Shown here: piece by piece, positions 1 to 7,933 of the stretch | How positions within the stretch are numbered: the stretch's first letter is position 1 | Layout of the letters: the number at the start of each line of letters is the position of its first letter | Origin: Ignavibacteria bacterium | GTDB taxonomy: Bacteria > Bacteroidota > Ignavibacteria > SZUA-365 | DNA length: 64,000 bases | Direction of reading: 5' to 3' | Assembly: GCA_016720835.1 (NCBI GenBank) | Contig: JADKJW010000010.1 | Location: 1-64,000, forward strand | Notes under the pieces: generated by a model | What the model saw: only the letters and a program-made list of their open reading frames with translations | What the model was told of the DNA's origin: nothing | Databases searched by the model: none | Translations under genes and position numbers: made by a program

Positions 1-1025
1 CAAGTTTCCCGGAAATATCGATCAAGGTATTCGTCATACAGCATTCTCGCGGCTTCGATGGTTCGTGGATCGGCGACGGCAAGCAGGTCCGCATACGTCA
101 GCAGGGGAGGAGTGACACCCTGCGCGTGCTCCGGATAGTCGAAGTTCCAGAACTTCCGGCGAAGCTCCAACATCCCCTTCGGATCCTTGCGCAGTCCGAG
201 TCGCGCAATGATCTTCCTCTCATCTCCGTCAACATACACGGTGTCGATACCCGGATTCAGATACTGCTGCTGCTGATGGGCGGCAGTTTCGCCACCAAGT
301 AGAGCGCCGAGCGCCTGCGTCTTCTTCCCATCCAGCGTCTCTGTCGTTGCATACCGCCCGATGAGCTGCTTCCCCCGGAGTTTCTCTGCGTACGCCGTTA
401 CCCAGCGGTCAAGGAGTTCCCGGGCGTTCCTGAGTCGAATCGTTCCATCCGCCGCCTGGCGGATATACCCTTTCCGCTTCAATTCTCTCATCACCGTTGC
501 AACTGTGCCAAGCGCCACGCCGGTCGCGTCCGCGATCGCGCGATACGGCGCATTGCGCATCTGTTCCGTGCACAGCAATGCAAACGTCACTTTCACGCCG
601 GCCCAGCCGAAGATGTCGGCGCCGGGGACATTCGCTTCAGGCCGCTTGCGTTTCCGACCCCGAATGAAGACGTAGAGCCAGTCCGCATTGATGTGGGCGT
701 TTCCCTGGGCATCGAGGAACTGAATGTTCAGCGCTCGAAGCGTTTCGGCAAGCTCCGGCGTAATGTATTCCGCCACGAGCAGGAACGGCTTGTCGATGTG
801 ATACGCCTTCAGTTGCAGGACCATGTTTCCCGCTGTCGTGCTCGTGATTGTTCGCTTCACCTCGACGAGAAACTGCGCTTCGTGCTTTTTTCGCGTGAGC
901 TTCAAGATTCCATCGGTTCGTCCATCGCGTGCGGCGCGCTGCGCGTCAACGAGCTTTACTTTGACGTCCACCTGCGCGGCAAATGCCTGCACTGCGTCTT
1001 CAAGTATCTGCTGTTCCCGGTGCAT
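1..1025 (-). CDS. AbiEi-family type IV antitoxin/regulator (3' end cut by window edge)
   Basis: The reading frame runs leftwards off the window, giving 341 codons plus two bases, so only the last residue(s) or stop is missing. The N-terminal part (about residues 1-115) looks like a restriction-endonuclease-like fold, with core ...FLVEVKRT... and a later ...IQFLDAQGNAHIN..., as in COG4861/AbiEi-like antitoxins. A winged-helix region follows at about 140-190 (YRAIADATGVALGTVATVMR). Two ATGs are available at 1031 and 1025; a GAGGAGAG purine box sits directly against the first and 6-7 bases before the second, so 1025 is chosen. In AbiE systems this protein represses its own operon and neutralises a nucleotidyltransferase toxin. 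The partner would lie to the left, outside the window. The paired palindromes upstream fit autoregulation. The family call is from recognition, not a search. Confidence 0.72.
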   Translation of the reverse strand, partial: MHREQQILEDAVQAFAAQVDVKVKLVDAQRAARDGRTDGILKLTRKKHEAQFLVEVKRTITSTTAGNMVLQLKAYHIDKPFLLVAEYITPELAETLRALNIQFLDAQGNAHINADWLYVFIRGRKRKRPEANVPGADIFGWAGVKVTFALLCTEQMRNAPYRAIADATGVALGTVATVMRELKRKGYIRQAADGTIRLRNARELLDRWVTAYAEKLRGKQLIGRYATTETLDGKKTQALGALLGGETAAHQQQQYLNPGIDTVYVDGDERKIIARLGLRKDPKGMLELRRKFWNFDYPEHAQGVTPPLLTYADLLAVADPRTIEAARMLYDEYLDRYFRET

Positions 1026-1066
1026 CGTCATCTCTCCTCAAAGCGGGGTGTTCATATTTCGTACTC

Positions 1067-1150
1067 GTTCAATTATTTTGAACGTAACGAATATCTGAAC
1101 ATCCGTCAAGGGCCGTGTTCATTTATTTTCCGCGTTCAAATAGATTGAAC
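1067..1150. promoter_or_regulatory. Two identical-architecture palindromes GTTCAA-N5-TTGAAC
   Basis: Perfect dyads GTTCAA-N5-TTGAAC occur at 1067-1083 and 1134-1150, centres 67 bp apart. Extra GTTCAT or TGAAC half-sites lie at about 1050, 1096, 1118 and 1163. The cluster sits just upstream of the leftward AbiEi-like gene in an AT-rich patch, which is typical of an operator-promoter. The remainder of this gap, 1151-1387, shows no gene I can support. Confidence 0.6.
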
Positions 1151-1387
1151 ATCGCAATATTATGAACGCGACGAGATCGGAAGGTGGGACGAAACGACCA
1201 AAGCGACGAGAGGCGATCGCCCCAACATCCCGTATCAGATCAGATCGTCAAAGCGGAACTCGGGGTGGAAGAGCGATTGTGGGAGTAGCCGGGCGGCGGA
1301 GTCCTATTATCGGGCGGCGTCGGTGTGGAAAACGTGCAGAAGTACTCTTCATTTTGATCGACCGCACACGAAGAGGTGTCGCAAGTC

Positions 1388-2905
1388 TCATTCCTGCACC
1401 GGATAATCCCGGGTTGCGGTCTTCCCTCCTTCGCGCCCCCGGGACCGCGGTCCTCTGCCCTTCATCCCCAGGGTCTTCCGCAGCGCATCGACGTCGACGC
1501 GGAGCGGCGCCTCCACGACAGCGTTCTTCTGCTCGAAATCCAGCAGGAGCGATTCAAGCAGTTCGCGGCCCAGGGGATCGCGTGCGGCGTTGCGCGGGGT
1601 CATGCCGCGCAGCGCAGGAACTGGCATGTCGGGCCAGGTCTCCCAGTGCCGGCGCATCATTTCCTCGATGAGCGCACGGGCTTCCGGGGAGTCGTTCAGG
1701 CTTCGTTCCCGATCGAGTTCCTCCGCGGTCCGCTCATGGGGCTGTTCGGTATGGAGCTGTTCGAGCGATTTCGCCTCCATCTTGAGAAACACCGCCTTGT
1801 CGCCGAAACGCTGCTTCATCATCTTCCTGGCCTCATCCGCGCGCCGCTCGGAGTTCACTTCAATGGTCAGCGTGTCGACCCCGATGGAGATGGTGGCGTA
1901 CAGGATATTGTCGCCGGGTATCGTCCCGCGCGAAGCCGAAGCCTCCTTTGAAGCGGATGGGGGTGTTCTCTGCTTGAGCCAGTGGATTTTCAGCGTCGGG
2001 TCGCCGGGTCCTGCGTCCTCCCTGGCGGCCGCATGCAGTTCCTCGTCCGACTCTTCAGACACCGTCTGCTGAAGGTCCTTCAAGACTTCGAACGAGTCGC
2101 CCTGTGAAGCGATGGACCAGGTCAGCGTGATGAAGAGCAGCGGATCGCCGTCGGTGTTGCACATCTGAATTTTTCGATGGAGGAGCGCGTTTCGCTGCTC
2201 GAGATATTCCTCGTGATGATCGTTCTCCAGCTCCAGCATCGTATCCGCTGAAATGGGAGATTCGCCCACATCCTCCTCGAGCCACTCTCTGTATTCGATA
2301 ATGGAATCGCACGTCGTCGCCGGCAACAGCATCGGACCCATGCCCATGAACATCGAAATCCCTTCCAGCGTGACGACGCGCGCGAAGAGGATGTCGCCGG
2401 GCCGGCATTGCGAGGAGGCTGCGCGCTCAGCCACGCTCACGTCGAGGTTCTGCAGGAGGTCCCGGAGATCCATTCCCTGTCCGGACCGCGACGCGAGAAC
2501 CTGGAAGAAGCTGTAGGGCGATGAATAGGTCGCCTCGATGAATCGCGCCACATCCTCGTCGGAGCGGCTTCCGCCTCCGGAAAAAAACAGTTCAGGCAGG
2601 CATTGTCCATCCCCGTGTCTCCAGCAGTATTGCATCCAGCGCTCGAAGAGGTCCGACGTCCGCAGCGTGGAATCAACGAGATCCTCGCCGAACTCCGTGA
2701 TGAAATCCGTCCACGCCGTCTCCACGTATTGCGCGCCGTACTTCCGTCGCGCGAGTTTTTCGAGGGCGAGCTGGGCCTCGTATTCAAGCCGGCGGAGCTC
2801 CTCGTATCCAGGCTTGCTGCGCGGTGCGTCGAGGGCGCCGTGGCAATGCTTGTACTTTTTCCCGCTGCCGCAGGGACAGGGATCGTTTCTTCCGATTCGG
2901 TTCAT
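1388..2905 (-). CDS. SEC-C metal-binding motif protein
   Basis: The 505-aa protein begins with a SEC-C zinc motif: Cys10-x-Cys12, GSGKKYK, then Cys21-His22. SEC-C modules bind zinc and are found at the end of SecA and in many uncharacterised proteins. The remaining 480 residues are acidic and mixed-helical with no domain I recognise; the C-terminal 60 residues are Lys/Arg-rich. There is no signal peptide, so it is probably cytoplasmic. The ATG at 2905 places the zinc motif at the extreme N-terminus, as is usual in this class, although no Shine-Dalgarno is visible. It lies between two AbiEi-like loci, transcribed leftwards. A direct defence role is only suggested by location. Confidence 0.75.
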   Translation of the reverse strand: MNRIGRNDPCPCGSGKKYKHCHGALDAPRSKPGYEELRRLEYEAQLALEKLARRKYGAQYVETAWTDFITEFGEDLVDSTLRTSDLFERWMQYCWRHGDGQCLPELFFSGGGSRSDEDVARFIEATYSSPYSFFQVLASRSGQGMDLRDLLQNLDVSVAERAASSQCRPGDILFARVVTLEGISMFMGMGPMLLPATTCDSIIEYREWLEEDVGESPISADTMLELENDHHEEYLEQRNALLHRKIQMCNTDGDPLLFITLTWSIASQGDSFEVLKDLQQTVSEESDEELHAAAREDAGPGDPTLKIHWLKQRTPPSASKEASASRGTIPGDNILYATISIGVDTLTIEVNSERRADEARKMMKQRFGDKAVFLKMEAKSLEQLHTEQPHERTAEELDRERSLNDSPEARALIEEMMRRHWETWPDMPVPALRGMTPRNAARDPLGRELLESLLLDFEQKNAVVEAPLRVDVDALRKTLGMKGRGPRSRGREGGKTATRDYPVQE

Positions 2906-3021
2906 GCGCGAAAATACAACAAATGCGTCTCATTGCGATTGATTTGGCAACAACTTCCGGATACGTTCTCTGGTTCGTTTCAGCAATACCGGTTTGCAAA
3001 AGGGCAGTGGCTGCAGTAAGT

Positions 3022-3078
3022 TGTAGTGCAGATGCAAGAATGTAGTGCAGGTGCAGGAATGTGATGCAGGCGCAATAG
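3022..3078. repeat. Three 19-nt direct repeats upstream of AbiEi-like gene
   Basis: Units at 3022-3040, 3041-3059 and 3060-3078 share the core TG(T/G)(A/G)(G/A)TGCAG-N-(T/C)GCA. They end 73 bp before the start of the 3152 gene, a position suited to an operator array. The AbiEi family is known to bind repeated sites in its own promoter. Confidence 0.6.
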
Positions 3079-3151
3079 TGACTTTGAAAGTCAGGATTCA
3101 ACGTCCGGTCAGACAGAGAGAATAAAAGCGGTCGGAGGCAAGAACGAAGCG

Positions 3152-4168
3152 ATGACCAATTCTAACATCGTCATGGCGCTTGTGAAGGTTAAAAAAAGGC
3201 TCTCCGCAGTCCGGGAGCTGCGGGATGGTCTCGTCGATCTCGCTTTTTTGTTGATCGAAGAACGAGAAAGGGATGGTTATCTGCTCCTTATCGATCCTCA
3301 GCTCAGCACGCGCATCCTTGATAACGAAATGGATCGGTTCAAAACGGCTCTTCGCCCTGCTATTGCTCATCGCCTGCACCTTATAGCAGTCAGGGATGGG
3401 AAGGTAGATGAACAGCCGAGGACCATTCCCGGAAGCGATTGGAAAGTACTTTCGAAGTTGATTGAGAAATCGAAAGATGGGGGAACCAGGCTTCCGGATC
3501 CTGCCATGAAGGAGGAGGTCTTTTTGTTCATTCTTTGTCAATGGGTACTCGGCAAAGGACCGATGACATCGCGCTGGATAGCGGACACCGTTGGGTGCAA
3601 CTATCGCACGGTGTCAGCCGCAGTCGATCTCCTGGGACAAGCAATCCTGCGCTCTTCAGATCGCCAGATCGAATTGAAAGATTTCCCGGGCGAAGCGTGG
3701 AGGCGCTCACTGGCTGTAGCGCACAAGACCCGCACAACGATGCTGTACACGGACGTTTCGGATCAACCGCGCTCGCCCGAGTCGCTTCTCAAGCGTCTCG
3801 AAAGGCTTGGACTGCCGGATGTCGCCGTGGGTGGCGTGATTGGAGCGCGCCGATATTTCGGTGAGTTGGATGTCGTCGGTGCACCTCGTCTTGACCTGTG
3901 CGTTCATGTGCCCGGCAAACTCGTTGACCTTGATTTCGTTCAAAAACTCGACCCGGCGCTCGAGCGTACGCGCGATCCATACCGCCCTGTTCGCCTTGCT
4001 CTCCACTTCATTCGGAGGAACGAATCCTTGTTCGACAGGACGGAAAAAAGTTTGGCCCTGGCGGATCCTGTGGAATGTCTCCTTCATCTCTATGAAGCCC
4101 GTCTGGACCATCAGGCGGAGAGCTTTGCAAAATATCTTGCGCTGCGTGGAAGAGGCTTGAGTGTCTGA
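3152..4168 (+). CDS. AbiEi-like antitoxin / winged-helix regulator
   Basis: This is a 338-aa soluble protein. About residues 125-175 form a helix-turn-helix (GPMTSRWIADTVGCNYRTVSAAVDLL). The C-terminal part carries LDLCVHVP and a DPVECLLHLYEARL stretch reminiscent of AbiEi-family antitoxins. Its stop (4166-4168) overlaps the GTG start of a nucleotidyltransferase-like remnant, which is the gene order of AbiEi-AbiEii pairs. ATG 3152 has only a weak purine box before it; an in-frame ATG eight codons later is an alternative start. It would act as DNA-binding antitoxin and repressor, but its toxin here is broken, so it may be an orphan. Family membership is inferred from motifs and neighbourhood. 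Confidence 0.6.
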   Translation: MTNSNIVMALVKVKKRLSAVRELRDGLVDLAFLLIEERERDGYLLLIDPQLSTRILDNEMDRFKTALRPAIAHRLHLIAVRDGKVDEQPRTIPGSDWKVLSKLIEKSKDGGTRLPDPAMKEEVFLFILCQWVLGKGPMTSRWIADTVGCNYRTVSAAVDLLGQAILRSSDRQIELKDFPGEAWRRSLAVAHKTRTTMLYTDVSDQPRSPESLLKRLERLGLPDVAVGGVIGARRYFGELDVVGAPRLDLCVHVPGKLVDLDFVQKLDPALERTRDPYRPVRLALHFIRRNESLFDRTEKSLALADPVECLLHLYEARLDHQAESFAKYLALRGRGLSV

Positions 4169-4353
4169 GCATTCGGATACGTTGCGGCCCGTGTCGCCAG
4201 CGCGAGTGCTTGAGGAGATTGCAGACGCCATTCCTGAAGACAGCCGGGATGCCATCATCATCATCGGAAGCCTTGCTTCTTGACGAACTTCGAATTTCCG
4301 GACAACGACTGCTGCAAGACGCGATCGTGCCGTTCGAAGGAATGGGACATTGA
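4161..4353 (+). pseudogene. Truncated nucleotidyltransferase (AbiEii-like) toxin remnant
   Basis: A GTG at 4161 overlaps the upstream stop and opens a 40-codon frame ending at TGA 4281-4283. The peptide contains RVLEEIADAIPEDSRDAI followed by IIIIGSLAS, which resembles the beginning of a nucleotidyltransferase toxin just before its catalytic strand. Immediately after, another frame gives a coherent helical segment (ELRISGQRLLQDAIVPFEG) ending at TGA 4351-4353, which could be the original C-terminus left after an internal deletion. The catalytic region is absent, so no enzyme is made. Confidence 0.5.
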
Positions 4354-4451
4354 AATGGACAGGTGCGAGGAGGATTGAAGGAAGTGTAGAAATAGTGTAG
4401 AAGTACGGCGATAAATCGACATAATTCGGCAGTTTTTCGCAGATTTGCTTT

Positions 4452-4480
4452 ATCTACGGATCAGAAGGTTCGGGGTCCCC
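4452..4480 (+). other. tRNA 3'-half-like fragment (possible integration scar)
   Basis: The stretch containing ACGGATCAGAAGGTTCGGGG reads like an anticodon-stem 3' side plus variable loop and the start of a T-arm, but no complete cloverleaf can be folded around it. Such tRNA tails are common attachment sites of mobile elements. It lies just past the broken toxin gene. The rest of the 4354-4626 gap holds no supported gene. Confidence 0.2.
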
Positions 4481-4626
4481 GCGTCCCTGAGGGCGCGCAA
4501 GAAGAAAGGCTCGCAGAAGTCGGGCCTTCATTATCGAATCCGGCATCCTTTCTTGAAGAGATGCAGGATTCTTCTCTCATTCCCCTGCTCGCGCAAAACG
4601 TGCATGCATCGGGCACAGGCCGCGCG

Positions 4627-7521
4627 TTAGCGCCATAAGGTTTTCACGTAGCGGCCGCAGGGAATGAAACGCTGCCGCATATGCTCGCGGAGAAGCGCCG
4701 CACCGTCACCTTTCTTCGCAAAGAGAAGATCCGCCTTGCCCATGAGCCGTTCCCACTGTTTGTGGAACACGTCTGCGGTGTCGCGCTTTCGCGCGAAGTC
4801 CGACGGCACGGGCGCGATGCCGGCTTTGCGGTAGTGGGCGTCGAGGCCTCCGGCTCCGGATACTTTGCGCAGCGGCAGGCCTCCGATGGGCAGATCGTAG
4901 GTTTGCAGCACATAGCGCTGGTCCTGCAGCGGCTGCAGCAGTTCGCCGAGTGCGCGGCTGAACAGCTCGTTCTCGCCGGGGATATCTGAATCGATCCACA
5001 GCCTCATGCTGCCGTCGTTGCGCACCGTGCTCACGAGTTCCGGCGACGCCGCCTCGCGATGCTGTCCCTCGCGGAGCGCGACGATGGTGTCGCGAACCGC
5101 TTCCCCCAGCCTCCGGAAGAGGCCGTTCCCCTCCAGCGCGGGGGCAGCGGCTTTCCGGGCATGGAGAACAAGACGCTGCACGGCCCAGACGGCGAGCAGC
5201 ATGCCCGACGGAATCGCCGCCGCGCTGAGCAGGAACGACTCGGGCAACAGCCCCATGCTGGCGGACGCGGCATACGCCGCTGTTCCCGCGACGCCGAGCA
5301 CGCCCGCCACGCGCCGTCTGACGCCGCGAAACACGACGGCCGCTTCCTGCGCGGCCCGGGCGGCCGCGACGGTGTCCGCCACGACGCGGGGGGTTGCCGG
5401 CGTGGGGCGAAGCTCGAGGCATTGGAATTCGCGGCCGTCGAACGGCTCGCCGATGCGCCACGCGCGGCGCACCGAGGCGCGGTCGGCCGAACGGCGCAGC
5501 ATGTCGGCGTTGACCGTCTCGAGCACGCCGGCGAGCTCCTCCTGCGGCACATGCGTGAGCGCGGGATGCACGTGCCCGACGCCGCGCTCGAGTTCGCCGT
5601 CGTCGCTGAGACCGAAGAGGTTCTGATGTTTCCGGAGAAACCGATCCCAATCTGCGAATCCTCGCGGGAACTCGGGCAGCAGCGCGACCACATCCCAGTT
5701 GTTCGAGACTTTCTCACGATGGGCCGGATCGAGGCGCAGGCTCCGCCCCTGCACCTGATTGACGGACACGTATCCCGCGACAGCGGTCAGATCCACCAGC
5801 ACGTTGACGGTCAGGCTGTCCCATCCTTCGCCGAGCAGCCCCCGGGTGCCGATGAGGCAACGCGTGACGCCGCGGTCGAACAGCTCCGTGAGCATGAGCA
5901 CATAGATGCGCGTCCCCCAGTCGCGTCCTGTGCCTTCGATCCGGAAAAATCCGCGCGTGGATTCCGCCCCGATATCCTCCGGCACGGCATTCCCGTCGCC
6001 GCACCAGACGGCGTCCAGCGCCGCGTCCCAACCCTCTCGCGCGATGATTGCGCGACATTCCGTGAGGAGGCGTCCGGCCAGATCGTCGTCGCAGAGTATG
6101 GCCGAACCGGTGATCATCACCGGATCGACAGTGTCGACGGCAGGGTCCGACGTGATGGCGCGCATCGCGGCAACCGCACCGCCGGCTTCGGGATCCAGCA
6201 CTCCGTCGAGCGATTTCGGTCCGCCGGTATTCGCGGTCTCAAAATCGGTAATCACGAGCGCGCGGATGGCATCGGCCAGGTTTTCGATTTCCCGGGCGAG
6301 GATGATCTTGAGCGCGACCAGTTTCGCCGACGAGAGCGCCAGCACGCGGTCGATGGAGCTCTGTCTGCGCACGAAGCCTGTGCTTTCCCGGACAAATCCC
6401 ACATCGTGGAGCGACTGCGCGATGCGAGTCGCCCGCCGTTCGGAGGATGCTCCTGCGATCGGCAGAAGGGCGTCGGCGAGATATTCGCCGAGCAGCAGCG
6501 CGATGTCGTCGAGGTCCGGGGGCTCTTCCATTTCGTCGAGCACGGGCATGTCCGACGGAATGTTCAGATGGTGCTTGCGCGCATAGCGGCCCAGCGCGAT
6601 GCCGGCCGCCGTGTGTTCCTGAAGAAATTCCGCGTGCGTGCCGAAGCGTCGTCCCTTCCATCGTTTGGTGTCGAGTGTGTCATCCACCCATAACGTCAGG
6701 GTGGGAAGATCGGGATCGGGCACATTCAGCTCGTCGAGCAACGCATGGAACCGTTCATGCCTCTCCTGGATGAAGCGCCTTTCGCGGTCGCCGGGATGCA
6801 CGAGATGCACGAGATCCTGAAACGGCGCAAGATTCCCCTCCTTGATCACCGCGGGCATGGGAATCTGAAAATCCACATCGCCGACAAGGTCCAGATATGC
6901 CGACAGTTCGCGGTTTCCGCGGTCGACAGGCGGAGTCGCGGTGAGTCCGAGCACGACCATATCGTGCCGCGCGAGCAGGCCGGATATCACGTCGGCCCAC
7001 ACGGCCACAAGGTGATGGCATTCGTCGAGGATCAGGCAGCGGTAGTCGTTGTCGATGATGAGGCGGAACAGATCCTCCACGTTCCGGTGCAGCTCGCCGC
7101 TCGACCGGTCCTGCGCCGCAATGCGCTGATACGTGAGCGACAGGATGGGCGTTTTCGTCTCCGGGTTGTCGCTGATCAGATGCGCGACGCTGCCGCCCCA
7201 CACATCGCCTCGTGTGTCGACGATATCGGCTGTCGCCTTGCCGTATTTGTCCATCCACTGCGCCTGAATCGCGGCATTGGGTGAAAGCACAACGCTGCGC
7301 AGCCGCGCGGCCTGCACGAAGGCCACGCCGAGTATGGTTTTTCCCGAGCCCGGCGGCGCCACGACGTGCAAGCGCCGCTCTCCGCTTCCGTACTTCTTCA
7401 GGAGCAGGTCGAGCGCCTCCTGCTGATACGAGCGCAGTCCCGTCGCGAGCACCCGCTCATCGAGCAGCTGGGAGGGAGGAAATGAGGTATCGGAGCTGTG
7501 ATTCGTTTTCCTGGTACTCAT
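4627..7521 (-). CDS. SF2 DEAD/DEAH-type helicase with internal membrane segments
   Basis: The 964-aa protein has classical superfamily-2 motifs: Walker A PPGSGKT at residues 56-62, DECHH at 166-170, TATPP at 194-198 and the arginine-rich motif NQVQGRSLRLDP near 587-598. About residues 735-790 hold two hydrophobic helices (one around TAAYAASASMGLL, one around SGMLLAVWAVQRLVL), which is odd for a helicase and suggests membrane association. A further soluble C-terminal domain of about 170 residues follows, ending KTLWR; it resembles the tails of large uncharacterised bacterial SF2 helicases. The motor should use ATP to translocate on nucleic acid; the substrate is unknown. Its neighbours are toxin-antitoxin-like genes, so a defence function is plausible but unproven. 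Confidence 0.8.
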   Translation of the reverse strand: MSTRKTNHSSDTSFPPSQLLDERVLATGLRSYQQEALDLLLKKYGSGERRLHVVAPPGSGKTILGVAFVQAARLRSVVLSPNAAIQAQWMDKYGKATADIVDTRGDVWGGSVAHLISDNPETKTPILSLTYQRIAAQDRSSGELHRNVEDLFRLIIDNDYRCLILDECHHLVAVWADVISGLLARHDMVVLGLTATPPVDRGNRELSAYLDLVGDVDFQIPMPAVIKEGNLAPFQDLVHLVHPGDRERRFIQERHERFHALLDELNVPDPDLPTLTLWVDDTLDTKRWKGRRFGTHAEFLQEHTAAGIALGRYARKHHLNIPSDMPVLDEMEEPPDLDDIALLLGEYLADALLPIAGASSERRATRIAQSLHDVGFVRESTGFVRRQSSIDRVLALSSAKLVALKIILAREIENLADAIRALVITDFETANTGGPKSLDGVLDPEAGGAVAAMRAITSDPAVDTVDPVMITGSAILCDDDLAGRLLTECRAIIAREGWDAALDAVWCGDGNAVPEDIGAESTRGFFRIEGTGRDWGTRIYVLMLTELFDRGVTRCLIGTRGLLGEGWDSLTVNVLVDLTAVAGYVSVNQVQGRSLRLDPAHREKVSNNWDVVALLPEFPRGFADWDRFLRKHQNLFGLSDDGELERGVGHVHPALTHVPQEELAGVLETVNADMLRRSADRASVRRAWRIGEPFDGREFQCLELRPTPATPRVVADTVAAARAAQEAAVVFRGVRRRVAGVLGVAGTAAYAASASMGLLPESFLLSAAAIPSGMLLAVWAVQRLVLHARKAAAPALEGNGLFRRLGEAVRDTIVALREGQHREAASPELVSTVRNDGSMRLWIDSDIPGENELFSRALGELLQPLQDQRYVLQTYDLPIGGLPLRKVSGAGGLDAHYRKAGIAPVPSDFARKRDTADVFHKQWERLMGKADLLFAKKGDGAALLREHMRQRFIPCGRYVKTLWR

Positions 7522-7933
7522 GCGGAAAGGGTCGTGACTGCTCTGACCTGGAATGCACCGGACAAATATAGTGCTGCTATTTCGGATTCACCGTCCCTTT
7601 TCTCCTCATCCGTATTCCTGTGTCTCTGCACGCGTTGCTGCGCGCACTCCCTCAAGCGGTTTGTCGTCCACAGGAAGAAGATGGCGGCCGAACCGAGCCT
7701 GGACGAGGAGATGCAGCGGGGCGTCCTGCAAAAGCACATTCTGAGGTCCGCGCCGGAGCGGTCCATTGCGGCACATCTGCAGGAATCGTATCGTGTGTGG
7801 GGACGACGGCCGCACACGGCCGCCATCGTGCTCCGATGCGCATGCAGGATCGCCGGCACTCGCGAGGACGATGTCCCGAGAGGCCGAAGTGCGCGATGTG
7901 GAGCTCGTGATCATTCCGAATTGAGGTCTGCCC
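7522..7933. other. Intergenic region, no convincing gene
   Basis: This divergent gap separates the helicase start from gltS. A frame from ATG 7681 to 7941 runs into gltS but is Arg/Cys-rich, without recognisable domain or ribosome site, and is not annotated. Promoters for both flanking genes should lie here, but I cannot place them. Confidence 0.5.

Noticed and set aside
3022..3078. Plasmid-type replication iterons
   Set aside because: No replication initiator gene nearby; the array precedes an AbiEi-like regulator, so an operator is the simpler reading.
5059..6693. Long plus-strand open frame opposite the helicase
   Set aside because: Antisense shadow of a gene with all SF2 motifs.
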